Below are positions 1-12,208 of a DNA stretch of 64,000 nt, in pieces. The stretch is from positions 8,969,001 to 9,033,000 of the forward strand of contig NC_091106.1 in assembly GCF_024713975.1 (NCBI RefSeq), written 5' to 3'. Origin of the DNA: Paralichthys olivaceus. Its lineage: Eukaryota; Chordata; Actinopteri; Pleuronectiformes; Paralichthyidae. The position numbers and the translations under genes are program-made. The notes beneath the pieces were generated by a model. The model saw nothing but the letters and a program-made list of their open reading frames with translations, did no database searches and was not told where the DNA came from. The first letter of the stretch is position 1. Every line of letters starts with the position of its first letter.

Positions 1-845
1 GCACAGCCTCCTCCTTTTCACCTGTTAATACATGTCACATATGTAAATGTGGAGCGGTCACACACCACACCATCAGCTGACAGGAACACAACAAACCTGT
101 ATCATCCTCATCGATCCTTAGAGCCTTCGATATGTTCTCAAACGCCTGCTTGTGGTAGTTTTTTATTACTTCCCCGCAGTCTTTGCTCTTACTTGCGTTT
201 ATTTTGGCCGACATTACTCTCGCGACACTGACTCCTTCTTCTTTTCAGACTTCCCCACTTCAAAATGTGATACAGTCAAATTCTTTTAAATCGCATTTAT
301 AATCGCATCAGACCTGTTCTATAAAACTGGTATCATCACAAATGTGATTGGAACAACAGCTCAGCATCAATACACCGATCTCTAGCTGTTAACTGCAGAC
401 TCCCGTGTTAGCTTCTCTGCTGCTTCCGCTGACAACAACAGCTGGAAACCATCGTCATGTGTCGTAAAACTGTCGTGTTTGAAATAGTGTGGAGAAGTAT
501 TCAGGAGCAGAAAACAACAAACAATAGAAGATGTAGAGGTTTGTTACACTCCAGAAAGATAATAGAGTCAAGAGATACAAACGTCATGAGGTTTAATAGA
601 CTTTTTTTAAATCAGATGTATTTTGTTCAGCATATAACAAAAGAAAATAACAAAAATAGATATTTGTTACCAAATTTACATTTGTGGATTTAAAAAGAAT
701 GAAAAGATGAAGATGAGCACAAATCTAATTTGTTGGTTTATTTTATGTATCTGGATTTTGAGATGGTCCTTTAAAACCAAAATCCAGATTCAAGATATAT
801 TGCAGCAATTCAGTGTCTCAATGAAACTGGTGTGATCTGCCTCTC

Positions 846-924
846 GTCCCATGTCAACTAGGATTGACTCCAGCTCCCCCTACAACCCTTGAAGGATTAG
901 CAGTGTAAATAATGGATGGGTGGA
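846..924 (+). repeat. degenerate fish interspersed repeat with GGATGG-type tail
   Basis: The run from an ATTGACTCCAGCTCCCCC core through an ACAACCCTTGAAGGATTAG segment to an AATGGATGGGTGG end resembles a very common teleost dispersed-repeat 3' end (GGCTCCAGC...CGACCCT...GGATAAGCGG...AATGGATGGATGG). The match is from memory of the family. The copy is diverged and short, so the exact family is not assigned. Confidence 0.6.
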
Positions 925-1184
925 AAGAGTTAATGATTCTATGGGCAACAGTAAAATCTGACCATATTTGTTTTAAGGCTTGAAGTTAAGTGAGTTTTGT
1001 TCATCAGTGGTATAAATTAATCAGCCAATCACACCAATCATTCACATTTCTTAATGAATATATAGAGATTTGTCTGTATTCAAACTGAATGGCACCACGT
1101 GCACATCACTTTTCCCGCCCTTGTCAGTCCAAGTTTTTGACAGCAAATAGATACATTTCTGAACATCAAAGACTATGACACACA

Positions 1185-1460
1185 TATATAATTCTTTATT
1201 AATCCCACAATGTGGAGATTTGCTAAATTCCTGCAGCAAAAGTCAAAAACAGGCATCAGTAAGTAATAATAAGTAACATGCAATACTTTAATGTAAGGAT
1301 ATAGAAAAATAGCAATGGAATAAAATCATTATATATACAGTGTAAAAACAAGAAAGATAGCTGGAGTGTTAGAACATGTACAGTGAATGGATAACACATG
1401 AACCGTTGTATTGCACAGACAGAGATAAGAGAGATAAACCAAGAATTAAAGTGCAGTCCA
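1185..1460 (-). repeat. remnant of a fish non-LTR/SINE-like element, minus orientation
   Basis: Read on the minus strand, the segment ends in a GTGGGATTAATAAAG motif (plus-strand 1194-1208) followed by a short AT-repeat tail. This is typical of the 3' ends of teleost LINE- or SINE-type elements. Upstream of that end, up to about 1460, lies AT-rich sequence that looks like decayed body of the element. Boundaries are approximate and no coding frame survives. Confidence 0.45.
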
Positions 1461-1625
1461 TGATGGGACCTGAGCTATTATATCTCTTTAGAGTTTGATT
1501 TTCTTCCGTGTAAACCTGTGAATTAATTTAAGTAGTGTCTAATCATTTATCTTTTACCTTCTATAATGATTGGTAAACACCAGTTATCTGTGAAGGCTGT
1601 GAGTCATCCAGGTCATGGTATCTTC

Positions 1626-1647
1626 AGGTCTATGTGTACATAGACCT
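1626..1647. repeat. perfect inverted repeat, 10-bp arms
   Basis: The arms AGGTCTATGT and ACATAGACCT are exact reverse complements separated by two bases. The element lies about 600 bp upstream of the memo1 start codon. Its arm core GGTCTATG/CATAGACC recurs in the hairpin at 36064-36092. Confidence 0.85.
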
Positions 1648-1697
1648 TCCATTTTCCAGATCTGCACATGTATGTACAGACCCTGAGGTGGGTTGTT

Positions 1698-2228
1698 GTC
1701 ACGCTCATGTGACGCTCAGAGCACTTTAATAACATAACTATCATCCCAGCATCGGCCACGCCCCTGCATCTCTCCACCAATCACTCTCTGTTGTTTTAGT
1801 CCAGCCGCCAATCACAGTGCTCTGATGTGAGTGTGCTTGTCAGGGACGCCTCTCACCTGCAGGAAACCCAGTGAACCTCACAGATCCAGACTGTGACAGC
1901 TCTCTGACTTCACTCTGTGTGGTGTCAGCTCATCAAGAACACTTTGTAGTTTGTGTCTTTAATGATTGCAGACTTCACCAGGCTTGTCGATCCCAGTGAC
2001 AGTTAGCTGTTAACTCAGTAACCGGCAACAACGCGGCGACCAGCTGACGGAGCTTGTTAAGCCTGCTAGCCCAGCTGTCTCTCCGCTCTCCCTTTGTCTT
2101 TACAACCCAGCGAGCTAGCAGCCATTTGTTTGTTTCTGGACTAGCTAACATCGGCTTTTTGCAATTTATTTGCCTTTTTCCGCTTGACAAGAGTTAAGCA
2201 GACCAAGATAGGCGGCTTGGGATCCAAG
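1698..2228 (+). promoter_or_regulatory. memo1: memo1 promoter and 5' UTR region
   Basis: The 530 bp before the memo1 start codon carry two CCAAT boxes in the same orientation (1777-1781 and 1808-1812), a GC-box-like GGCCACGCCCC (1754-1764) and an inverted GTCAC/GTGAC pair (1698-1713). The sequence is richer in GC than its surroundings. No TATA box is evident. The transcription start is not defined by sequence alone; it is probably between about 1850 and 2180. The frame before the ATG at 2229 is open back to 2184 but has no upstream in-frame ATG there. Confidence 0.5.
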
Positions 2229-5200
2229 ATGTCCAACCGAGCGGTGTGCAGAGAAGCATCTCATGCGGGGACCTGGTACTCTGCCTCGGGTAATTGTCAA
2301 CACAGCACCGTTAGCATGCTGTGTGCTAGCTGGGTGTTGTTTTTCTCACGCTGGTGGGGTGAATATGGGTTGTGTTTTGTTCTTTGTGTGACTGTCAGTA
2401 TCTTGAGATTACACAAAACTGTCGAAATCATGGGTTGCCATGGCAGACGGTTTGGGGTTGTACCGCTAATCCAGCTGATTATAAAAGAGTCGGCTAGCTA
2501 ACATGTAGCTGCCATCGACTGCCTCATCTTCTGTTGTCCCTTTGTTGCATGGCTGCTTTGAGCTAATTCGGCACTTCCTCCTCGAGTGGTCGTTTGAAAT
2601 GTTTCCAAACAAACGGACCTGCAGGGAGATTTATTTTCGATAAGTTAGTCAGCTCAACAGCAGCTAACTTGGCTAATTTTGCAGAACTTCCTGGCCTAGC
2701 TCCTGTCTGGCTAGACAAGATATTTCCGCAAACAAACGGCCAGTAACGGTGTTAACTGAAGCTGCAGGTACAACATTGGACTTATGACACCGACCGGATG
2801 AAGAACTAGTCCCTGCCATGTAACAGAGGCCTGGGTAGGGCAGGGCAGAAAATTAAAGGTTCACGTTGCACCCCCTTCCCCCATTTTCCTTGCTAGCCGC
2901 GAGTTAAACACGCGAGCTTCCCTGTTTATCCCTTAAAGATTAACTCACTGCATTTTTCATAACAGCTCTACAGAACACACACACACACACACACACCAGT
3001 CAATCATGCCAGCAATGTGTATATTAATAATGACTTATCCGATACTATATGTCCATAGCTTAACTAAAAGCTGAGCTAATAGCTAATCTCACTTGATCCC
3101 GAGGTTCTTGCTCATTTTCTAACATCGATTGCTTGTTTTTTTTCTGCAGATTTAATTACACAAATCATTTAGCTACCTCCCACTGATGTTCATGTTACGT
3201 TAGCCCCGATGGACACTGGTGAATATGAGCTCTAGTAGTCTGCACAGTAAAACAGGACAGTGTGTTCCAGTACAGTCAAACACTACAGTAAAGAAGTTTC
3301 CAATCTCTTTTGTGTTACAGTGAGAGGTTCATACCAACATTTATTTGGATCCTTGGTTTATTGTGTCTGTCCAGTCTGTTGATCAGACAATTCTGTTTTG
3401 CACCTGGCTCACAGTGTCACTGTCAGTCTTGTTGGGAGGGAGAGAGAATAGTATGAGTTGGGGACTTCTTATAACCCAGTGACTTGAAGAAAAGTTATAT
3501 TTTATATTTTTTTCATTGTACCTCATCAGGATCTCAGCTGAATGCACAACTCGAGGGCTGGCTGTCCCAAGCACAGTCCACCATTAGACCTGCTAGAGCC
3601 ATCATAGCGCCGTAAGCACCTTTTGACAACTGGAAGAAAATGTAATCTGAACATGTGGAGTAGTGTCTGTGATGGCATCTCATTGTAATTTCACATGTTT
3701 TTGTTTGCAGGCATGCTGGATACACTTACTGTGGTGCTTGTGCGGCACATGCCTACAAGCAGGTTGATCCCTCTGTTACGTAAGTTATTCACATTTCTTC
3801 TTTGTTATGGCTGTTTCTTATGATCTCATTAGTTCAGATAGTACATGGTGGGGCAGTGTGCCTTTTCTGAACAGAGTGAGATTACATTTTGTTGCCCCTC
3901 AGTCGTAGGATCTTCATTCTGGGACCTTCACACCATGTGGCCCTCTCCCGCTGTGCCCTGACACCTGCAGACATCTATAGAACTCCTCTTTATGACCTCA
4001 GAATCGACCGGAAGGGTATGCACTATTTTCCCTATTTGCACGTTGTTATTTGTGGCTCAGTCTCACAATTATTTTGAAAGGTATTTAAACAGTAATGTGA
4101 CAGATCATCATGTCACAGTTGTATTAAATTGCAGTTGAGGTTTATTAAGTGATTTTTAGGCATTTTTGATCATGGCAGGTAAAAATTTACAACCAGAGCT
4201 ATTAGAGCCCCCTCACTTTGGAACTCTCTGCCCACTAAACTCAGACACTACCTCTCCAGCTTCTCTCAAATTTCAAAACTTTATTATTTTCATAGCTTTT
4301 TGGAATGTTTGATTTACATTTATTTATACTGTTTTTTTAATGTATTTTTATTATCTATTTTCTATACTGGTTTATCTCTTATCTGACCAATGTCCTTTTT
4401 GTCAGCTATTTTTTCTTGTTCTTAATTTTGTGGTTTTAACATTGTTAAGAAAAGTGCAATATATATAAAGTTATTATTATTATTATCATATTAGAGCTAT
4501 GTTTGACCCTGTCTTCATAATCTAGCCCGAATAGAGGTCCAAGACCTCAAACAGTCTTTGGAGGTGATACCCTTTTAATTATCCTCCGGGGACCAGACAC
4601 TTCCCCAACTCTTAGGATAAAGGCTTTATCAACAATGAGGTTCGCTCGGCACTTGTAATTTAAAGGATCTCCAAAAATGACTTAATTAGTTGTCATGGCC
4701 TTGAACTTGCACAAATTAAAGTGAAACTCACCTCTGTTTTCACAGTTTACTCTGACCTCTGGAAAACTGGGTTGTTTGAACGGATCAGTTTGCAGACAGA
4801 TGAAGATGAGCACAGTATTGAAATGCACTTGCCTTACACTGCTAAAGCCATGGAGAGGTAATGCATATAAGAGTGGCATTCACTACTAAATAATTGACAC
4901 AATATACGCTTTCAGAGTAGAATGTCTCACAGAATGAAACTTTTACTAAAGCTATGAACTATTATTGAACAAGCAAGAATGCAGTACAGTAGTTTTTATT
5001 TTATTTCTGTCTTTATTATTTTTCGCCTCTATGTCGTAAACTAGAATAACATTGATGCAGGGACACATAAGAAGCAATCCTTCTATTAGGTTTGCAGAAG
5101 TAAATGACATTTTCTTGGTTCAGAAAAGCAGGGATCAGATAGTATAAAGTTTACCTAAAACCTGTAGAGAAACATTATTACTTATTACTCATCATGCACC

Positions 5201-6771
5201 AGGTTGTACTCTTCACATTATTTTTTTTACAGATGCATCTAACTGTATTCTTGCAGTTTTAATTTCCATTGCTGAACATTGTACACAACTTTGACAGCAA
5301 GTTGCAGTTAAGTGCCCAAGTTGTTAATGTAATAATCTGATTTTGCAGCCACAAGGACGAGTTTACCATCGTCCCTGTGCTTGTGGGGGCCCTGAGTGAA
5401 TCTAAGGAACAGGAATATGGGAAGCTGCTCAGCAAGTATTTGGCAGACCCTTCCAACCTTTTCATCATCTCATCCGACTTCTGCCACTGGGGTAGGTATT
5501 GACAAATAAAATCAATGGAAACATTGCCCATTCCCTGAGATTATCCTGTCAAACTAAAGTATAGTTCATGATCTCAGGCTCATTCAGCTCTGTATGTCAT
5601 AAATATGACATATTGGTGTCCAGCTTTGTCCTGATGTCCATTTCTGCTTTAAAGGTCAACGGTTCCGCTACCTATACTATGATGAATCTCAAGGGGAGAT
5701 CCACAGGTCTATTGAGCATCTTGATAAAATGGTAAACACATATTTGATTTAAACGTGAGGTCACTTGAGTAATAAAATAGTCAAACAAAAGTTTTTTATT
5801 GTCTTCAGCCACATGTACAGCTGGTATATTAATGAAATGCATATTAACTACATATTATTGTTACCCACAGGAATTTTTAATCCCTCATACTTTAATGTAC
5901 CTCAATGTATAAATACATCATGTTGCAGGAAGTTAAAATACGGAAGGGCACAGAAAATATGTTTAAATAAGACTTAAGGAAGAACTGTAATTATGATTAT
6001 GAATTAAGATCATTAAGAAAGCTTGTTCAGAAATAACAATATATTTGAAACATGAGATGCAAGTGTCCCTTTTATCTAAAAATCAAAAATAATTAATTTT
6101 TAATAAAATTTGATTAAAAAAAAAAACTAAATAAAAAAATGAATGGCGTGCACTTTTAGGAGAGTCATAAAAATGTAAAATGTTTCTTTAATTTAAATGA
6201 CTTTGGTTCCACTTTTTTCTCTGCTTGTGAAGGGAATGGGGATTATAGAACAGATGGATCCTGTGTCTTTCACCAATTACTTGAAGAAGTACCGCAACAC
6301 CATCTGTGGGCGTCACCCAATTGGAGTGCTGCTAAATGTAAGAAAAAGAGATTCACCAGTTACATCAGTATTCAACATGATAGTCTGATATATGGTAATG
6401 AATGATTAACCCCCCCAGTTTTGAATTGTTAATGGACAAAACATTTGCAGCCAGAATTCTTTGTAATATCCTTGATTTCAGCCAGTGACAAATAAGCAGC
6501 CTTTTGTCATTTCTGTCATTTAAAGAAAACGTTAGTTTAGGAATGTCTATCTAGACACTGTCGTAAATGCTTTTGTCTGAACACACGTGCTGTGTTGCAT
6601 GGTGTGAATCCGTGACAAAGTAGATGTTTCTGTTTTCAGGCGGTGGCTGAGCTGAGGAAGACTGGTTTAGAAATGAACTTATCTTTCCTGAACTACGCCC
6701 AGTCAAGCGAGTGCAGGAACTGGGATGACAGCTCCGTGAGTTATGCTGCCGGGGCACTCGTCGTTCATTGA
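2229..6771 (+). CDS. memo1: memo1, mediator of cell motility 1 (complete, 9 coding exons)
   Basis: Coding exons are 2229-2289, 3530-3611, 3711-3779, 3903-4015, 4746-4857, 5349-5491, 5655-5731, 6233-6337 and 6640-6771, with the stop TGA at 6769-6771. All introns are GT-AG and the phases close to 894 nt, giving 297 residues, the same length as human MEMO1. The protein starts [20 protein letters not shown] and ends [10 protein letters not shown]. It has the LigB-like (class III extradiol dioxygenase) fold of the Memo family. The residues reported to bind metal in human MEMO1 are present: His49 in APHAG across exons 2/3, His81 in GPSHH in exon 4, and Cys244 in TICGRHP in exon 8. Memo is a cytosolic effector downstream of ErbB2 and other receptor tyrosine kinases, acting on motility and redox/copper handling; that role is family knowledge. 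The start codon follows AAG and aligns with the family N-terminus. The gene converges on mkks. Confidence 0.97.
2290..3529 (+). other. memo1 intron 1 with (CA)n microsatellite
   Basis: This is the longest memo1 intron after the one between exons 5 and 6 is excluded. It starts with a GTAATT donor and ends with a CATCAG acceptor. It contains a simple (CA)n tract at about 2975-2997. Nothing else was recognised. Confidence 0.8.
2975..2997. repeat. (CA)n microsatellite
   Basis: Uninterrupted CA dinucleotides of about 11 units in memo1 intron 1. Confidence 0.9.
4190..4488 (+). mobile_element. 5'-truncated L2-like non-LTR retrotransposon, 3' end only
   Basis: This lies in the 730-bp memo1 intron between exons 4 and 5. 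Translating about 4191-4300 gives a decayed C-terminal reverse-transcriptase peptide containing [17 protein letters not shown], the WNSLP...LR...S..FK-type end common to fish L2/CR1-clade elements. About 170 bp further on the copy ends in AAGTGCAATATATATAAAG followed by a (TTA)n tail, the expected 3' terminus of such elements. The 5' part is missing. The insertion is in the same orientation as memo1 and does not touch an exon. Confidence 0.7.
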
Positions 6772-7260
6772 GGGCAACTTTCACAGGGACCAGTGCAGCG
6801 CCGCCACCCTGTCCTAACTATCTATCGCCATAACCCAGACACCCTCCCTCTCACCCCACCCCCAGTTGCGCCCACTAATTGCAGCAAGGACCTAGACACT
6901 CGAAGCCAATACAGTCTTCTTTCTCTGCCTCCCGCTCTTCTCCACCCTCCTATCAGTTTGAAGTGTGTCTCAGAGCTTTAGGTTGATACATTTTGCTTCA
7001 AGGGCAGTTATAAGATTATGTTGGAGCAATAGTGTGAGGAGATATGAGGGATGCATATTAATTTGGCTTGGGGGAACTGCCAGGAGGGACGAATCTTATT
7101 TGGGTTTTTGTAAGGACTTTAGTTGTCCATTTTTGTTTTTCCTGACAAGTGATGGATTTGAGTTCTATTGCAATCTTTACATTTGGACTCTTGGCAATCT
7201 GTGCTCATGTAATTTGCCTCAGAAAAAGAAATGGAAATAAAAAACTGCAGATCTTAATAT
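6772..7260 (+). other. memo1: memo1 3' UTR (short form)
   Basis: This follows the memo1 stop codon. The first canonical AATAAA in the sense direction is at 7236-7241, giving a 3' UTR of about 490 nt. Alternative 3' ends further downstream, up to 11638-11643, cannot be excluded. Confidence 0.6.
7236..7241 (+). terminator. memo1: poly(A) signal AATAAA for memo1
   Basis: Canonical hexamer about 465 nt after the memo1 stop codon, in a run of A residues. It is followed by TG/T-containing sequence. Sense orientation with memo1. Confidence 0.55.
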
Positions 7261-7261
7261 A

Positions 7262-10200
7262 GAATACTGAAACGTTGCCAGATGAAAATGAAGTGAGTGT
7301 TGTGACATGAATGCTTTAAGCTACATGCGATTTAAATTTCAAAAACAGTGTCATAGGCTATTTCTACCATTGCATAATACTGTAGTTGCTAACAAAGGGC
7401 TGCACCAAACAGAGTTCACTAACCCCTGTACAATACCAAAAACATTATTACTCTCATAATAGTTTATTAAATATGATATTTTATTCATATTCTATCCTTT
7501 TATCCTTTTTTTTCTCTCCCTTTTTTGGTAGTATTATTAGATGTGATGGTATTTACTCAAGTAGTGTGTAGGAGTGTTGTCAGTTAAAAGACAACGACAT
7601 GGTTTGCCTGTTAAAATTAGTGTGTGTGCAACACTGCTCCCAGATTCCAATTATATATGTGTAGCATCATAGATATGGTTTGCTTGGGCCAGATTGCAGT
7701 TGTGGGTGCTGCAGAAATGTCATCAGAGCAGGATATTGTGTAAATGAATCCCAACACTGACACCACTAGTCTTTGTTTACACTGCCACCTTGAATCTCTG
7801 TAGTTGTCTTCATAGTAGACAATCTTAGTTTTTACAAAACTTAAAAAATGTCTATTGGTGCACGCTCAATACTGACAGAGCAGCACAGCTTTTGTTTTGG
7901 CAGTTTACTAATTCTGTCCAATAGGTAGTGATAGACATTTGTTTTTGTTGATGTTTTTATATCCAAATGCCATGTTAATTGTGAAGGTTTAAGACTTTAT
8001 CCTCAATGGTTTGTTTTCCAGTCTTGTTTCTCCTTAAGAGTGAGAGAGTTTCAGTTTCACAAGGTTAGTTAGAAGAAGTGATAGATGGAGGTTTAAGATC
8101 AGCACAAAGTCATGATTCAAGGTTTAACAATTTACAACAGGAACATGCTGCTCCGTGCTCTATTATTGATGGGTGTTAATCCCTTAAAAACATGAATATA
8201 TTTCTTTGTGTTATGTAACATCAAACAAAAGGATAACAGTTATGAAAAAGAGATGCTATTTGAAGTGTAGTCCTGCTGCTTGAAAGACTCTCAAACTGCA
8301 TACAAAAAAACCTGAATGCAGTGAACCTGATGATTCATAGTGGCAGTTTAGGCTTTCAGGGACAGTACGTCAGGACGCACACAATGTCTGCTGTCCTCTT
8401 CATCTGAGATCTGAGCATCACTTATCAGTGACTGACTTTTGCTGCTGACTGATTCCCATTGAAATGATGCAGTCCCCTAACATTTGTCTCTCTCTCTCTG
8501 CACCATAATCGTCATGCTACAATAACTGGCTGAACCGAGTGAGCACAGACTGAAAAACGAAGCCCCACACTCAATTGACCTCTGATGTTAATTTAATGGA
8601 AACTAGTAAAGCATAACACACTGTTATTGTGCCTTTTTATCACTGTTGCACATATACATATGAAGTGTATTCTCACTTTTAGTCTTATTTTAGGATGTGT
8701 ACTTTGAGTTTGTATTTTTCCTACATGTACCCTCCCCCTTGCCCAGTGCCCAACAAAGTCTCCATCCCACCTCAGCTCTCTAGGAGTGTGTAACATGTCC
8801 CTCTAATCTTGTTGGTCAAAAATGGCACCGGGTGTTATCTCCTTTCTCCAGCAGGGAGCGGTGTTCTGTTTTCTCCACCTCACCTCATTCCTGTAGAGAG
8901 AGACAAAAGCCTAAACCTCAACACTGTTGTTTTTTCTGTTAATGTATCTTTGTTTGTCTTTTAGATGTGTTTGGGTTTTTTGTATTGTTTTTCTCTTGCT
9001 TAGAGAATGGGAAGTTACACGTCACAAACCTAAAATATACTACTTAACTGCTCCCTAAATGGAGCTGTTCTGATCTCAGGTTCCACTGACAAAGCATCCC
9101 TAAAGGCTCTTCAGATGAGGCCAAGGATTCATGTTACAAAACATAAGAAGTAAACTGTACTGAAAAGCATGTCTGCTCTGGTGTCTGCTTCTTCACGTAT
9201 CTGCAATCACACTAAATGCTGACTTGGTTCATACATGTACTTAATTCACTGGTGTCAGTGACAGTTGCAGTAGAATTTAGCACTGCAACAGTTCTAGAAT
9301 AGAGAGTTAGTCTGGTCGTGAACTGTGTGATTATCAACCCAGTGCTGCACACTGTCCTAACTGGTAAAATGATCCTGGTTAGAATAAATATCTACGACCA
9401 TAACTATTTAATCAATTTGATATCAAATAGCAAACAGGATCACTTGCTTTCTCGTGAAAATCGGTGCACAGCAAGTGACACCTTTATTAATGCATGAGGC
9501 CATACAATAAACACAAGTGCCGCTGCCAGACTAGCAGCGTCCGTCGTAAGAGGCTTCATGCAAGCTGAAGATCACCAGAAATATCCAGCCGACCTAATAT
9601 GTTGATTCATTTTATATCAAACCCAGTACTAGCCTACATCTCATTAAATAAAGAATATCATTGTGTGATAATCCTAAGATTATTACAGAAACACCTGTCA
9701 TGCCATTTTCTATTGTTCATGAATATTCCGTTGCTGTGTAACGTTTTAATGAGTCCATTAGGGAGGTCAAATGTTCAGATCAGGAACAACAGGTTATAGC
9801 TTTGAGGAACTATAGTCACAGGATATTTGATTTGTTTATACTGAGGTGGCCTGGTGTAATGTTAATGATCATGTTTATTTGACTATTGTACACTAATTAC
9901 ACATTTCAGACCACAATCAATGGAGTTAAAAAACTTCAAACACTGTACTAAACTATGGAGTGTCTAGTCATCTAGTCTATTGAACCAGTTTAGGTCATAA
10001 TGAAGTCACGTTTGTGTCTGTATCTGGACTTTGATGGCTTCATTGTGAAGTTATGGTGATTTTTGTTATTCCTCCTTCTCAAGTGCCTTCCACCTGCTCT
10101 GTTCCAACTGGACAAGCTTCAGCAGTTCTCCCATCACTTTGCAGATTCATTCATAAACGGAGCACTGTGATTTGACATTGGGGCAAATGTCTCTGTGTGT

Positions 10201-11637
10201 GTCTGCAAACAAGGTGGACAGGACAGATTGACTGTAGACCCAAACAGCTGTAGCACCTGACGTTATAGTGATATAACATTCAATTAAATTTAGTCCACTG
10301 TTGCTGAAGCTTTGGGACGTAAAGCAATTTGACTTTGGTGCTTGCATTCCAGGGTGGGAAGGGTAATGATAACCTCACCTTTAGGAATGTTTGTGCCCAT
10401 GCTGTGAAAAAGGCTGTTTCAGCAGGCTGACACACCTCTTTGATTTGGGAGGAGTCAGGGAGGCTTTTTAAGAGCTATTTAACTTTATACAGATGCCTAA
10501 GAAAGGTTTATGAGCAGAAAAGATCACTGCATCTCTGACCCTGAGACACAGACCTGAGACATGCACTGCGATGTCAACATAACTGCCTGAGCTGTGGCAT
10601 CATCCTGGACTGTGGCACACGGTCCATCACATGAAGATGCAGACCTCCTATGGGCGCCACATGGAACTCTCCTCTTCAGGATGGCCTCAGCCAGAGTAGC
10701 CTGGTTTTTCCAGGAGATACCAGCTGTAAAACCTCCCACTACTACCTCGCACAGACCCTCTATGAAGGGAGAGCACCTGCTGCTTGGGACCCTTTGCATG
10801 CATAACTTTCAAAGGTATAAACAGAGGTAAGCCTTGGATTGGGTCGGTTTGATGTGTATTGTGAAAAGTAATGTGAAACTGTACTTTAAATATATTCATT
10901 CAAAATATAAGAGAATATGTTGTCTCACTGGTTTGATACGGTTTATATTTTTTAATATATTTACAAACTTCTTGTTTTGTATTGCCTTTTACCATCATAC
11001 TCTACTTTTCTCACAATTATTATTTAGTTATAAATGTCTCAAATGTACGAACCTGCAGGTACTCAATGAATTAATCTATTCATCATGGATCTAGCATTCA
11101 TATAAGATGATTTACTTCCAAATTTTGTTTAAAATAGTGTCATAGTTCATGACACTACATGTTTTTTAATTCAAACCCATATTCTTTATGTATTACATTA
11201 ATGAGTATAGTCCATCATTTACTATTTTTTATATTACTATTTCATAACAGCAAATGACAAATTGTGTTCTATCTGTTATCACTTTGTCAGTGTTCCTACA
11301 TAGTGACTAGATCTACTGAGAAAATGATATATCCTGCTGTTTTAACCTGAAGGATAAAACACTGTGAGCAATCCACTGGCCACTCATAGGGAGTGGGGCT
11401 AAATAACATCTTTTTTTTGCCTGTGTTAAATACGAAATAATTTATTCTAGAATCCCTCCATGTGGTTGTAAAACATTGTATTTGCATGTATTGTACCATT
11501 CATCTTGAGCAATACTATTGTGTTGTCAAGTAAAAAGTTGTCTTTTTATACAAACTGCTACGGAAGAAACCTGCAGGAAGATAGAATAGAACTGATAGAA
11601 TATCTCTGTGGACATGGGCAAAGACTTTGTGTAAAGA
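7262..11637. other. intergenic or extended memo1 3' UTR, no gene recognised
   Basis: About 4.4 kb with no exon, RNA gene or intact mobile element that I can support. Open frames are short, AT-rich and unlike any family I know. It could be plain intergenic DNA. It could also be a long alternative memo1 3' UTR that ends at the AATAAA at 11638. Confidence 0.5.
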
Positions 11638-11651
11638 AATAAAAGTTTATT
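11638..11651. terminator. back-to-back poly(A) signals on both strands
   Basis: AATAAA on the plus strand (11638-11643) is followed after two bases by TTTATT (11646-11651), which reads AATAAA on the minus strand. The plus copy would serve a long memo1 transcript. The minus copy would serve mkks, giving it a 3' UTR of about 560 nt. Confidence 0.5.
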
Positions 11652-11966
11652 TTATCCAAATACTAAATATCAATATACGAAAAATATCACATCTTGCAGT
11701 GATTGTTACCTAGATCAGAGTTCAGTGGATTAAGCCTGTCTACAACGTAAAAAGCTGTGTACAGTAAGATGTTCTGGGGGAATGTTTGTTAGCCTCAGGG
11801 TTCGTCTTTGTATATTTATATATACATGTCAGTTGGTGACTCAATTTCACCTATGAGCAGCTTGAGACTGGTAATATTTTAAAATGTTTTAGGGGAGAAA
11901 GGGGTGGGATATACCTTCAGAAAATGCTGGTGGTGTTTCTTGGTGTGGTGTTGGTAGCAAAAGGTT

Positions 11967-11986
11967 GCAGCGCCCCCTTGTGCTGA
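11967..11986 (-). promoter_or_regulatory. CTCF-like motif, minus orientation
   Basis: On the minus strand this reads AGCACAAGGGGGCGCTGC, close to the core of the vertebrate CTCF consensus (CCAC.AGGGGGCGC). Motif match by eye only. Confidence 0.35.
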
Positions 11987-12208
11987 CCAAAGGTAGCTAC
12001 AGCTGAGACATGCTGATTTACAAAAGCAATAGTTGTGTTGGTAAATTGTTTCATAGACGCTGAATTATTTTGATTAATTAAATCTGACAACTCTATCGCA
12101 CATAATTTAAAGGTGGTTTTAAGTCCTTGAAGGTGAGCTTGTCAATCAAAAATGTCACTTTCATCTTCACAAACTAGAATCTAGCATGAGACAAAAATAC
12201 TTATTCTA

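Larger units (their letters stand above)
1..1740. other. upstream non-coding region, no gene recognised
   Basis: No exon-like open frame matching a known protein family was seen on either strand. I looked for dpy30, which is head to head with MEMO1 in human, and did not find it. The stretch is AT-rich and holds two repeat remnants (about 846-924 and 1185-1460) and a perfect short hairpin at 1626-1647, each listed separately. Confidence 0.5.

Noticed and set aside
1..2000. A divergent dpy30 gene upstream of memo1
   Set aside because: The conserved LPTRAYLDQTVVPILLQGL-type segment could not be found on the minus strand.
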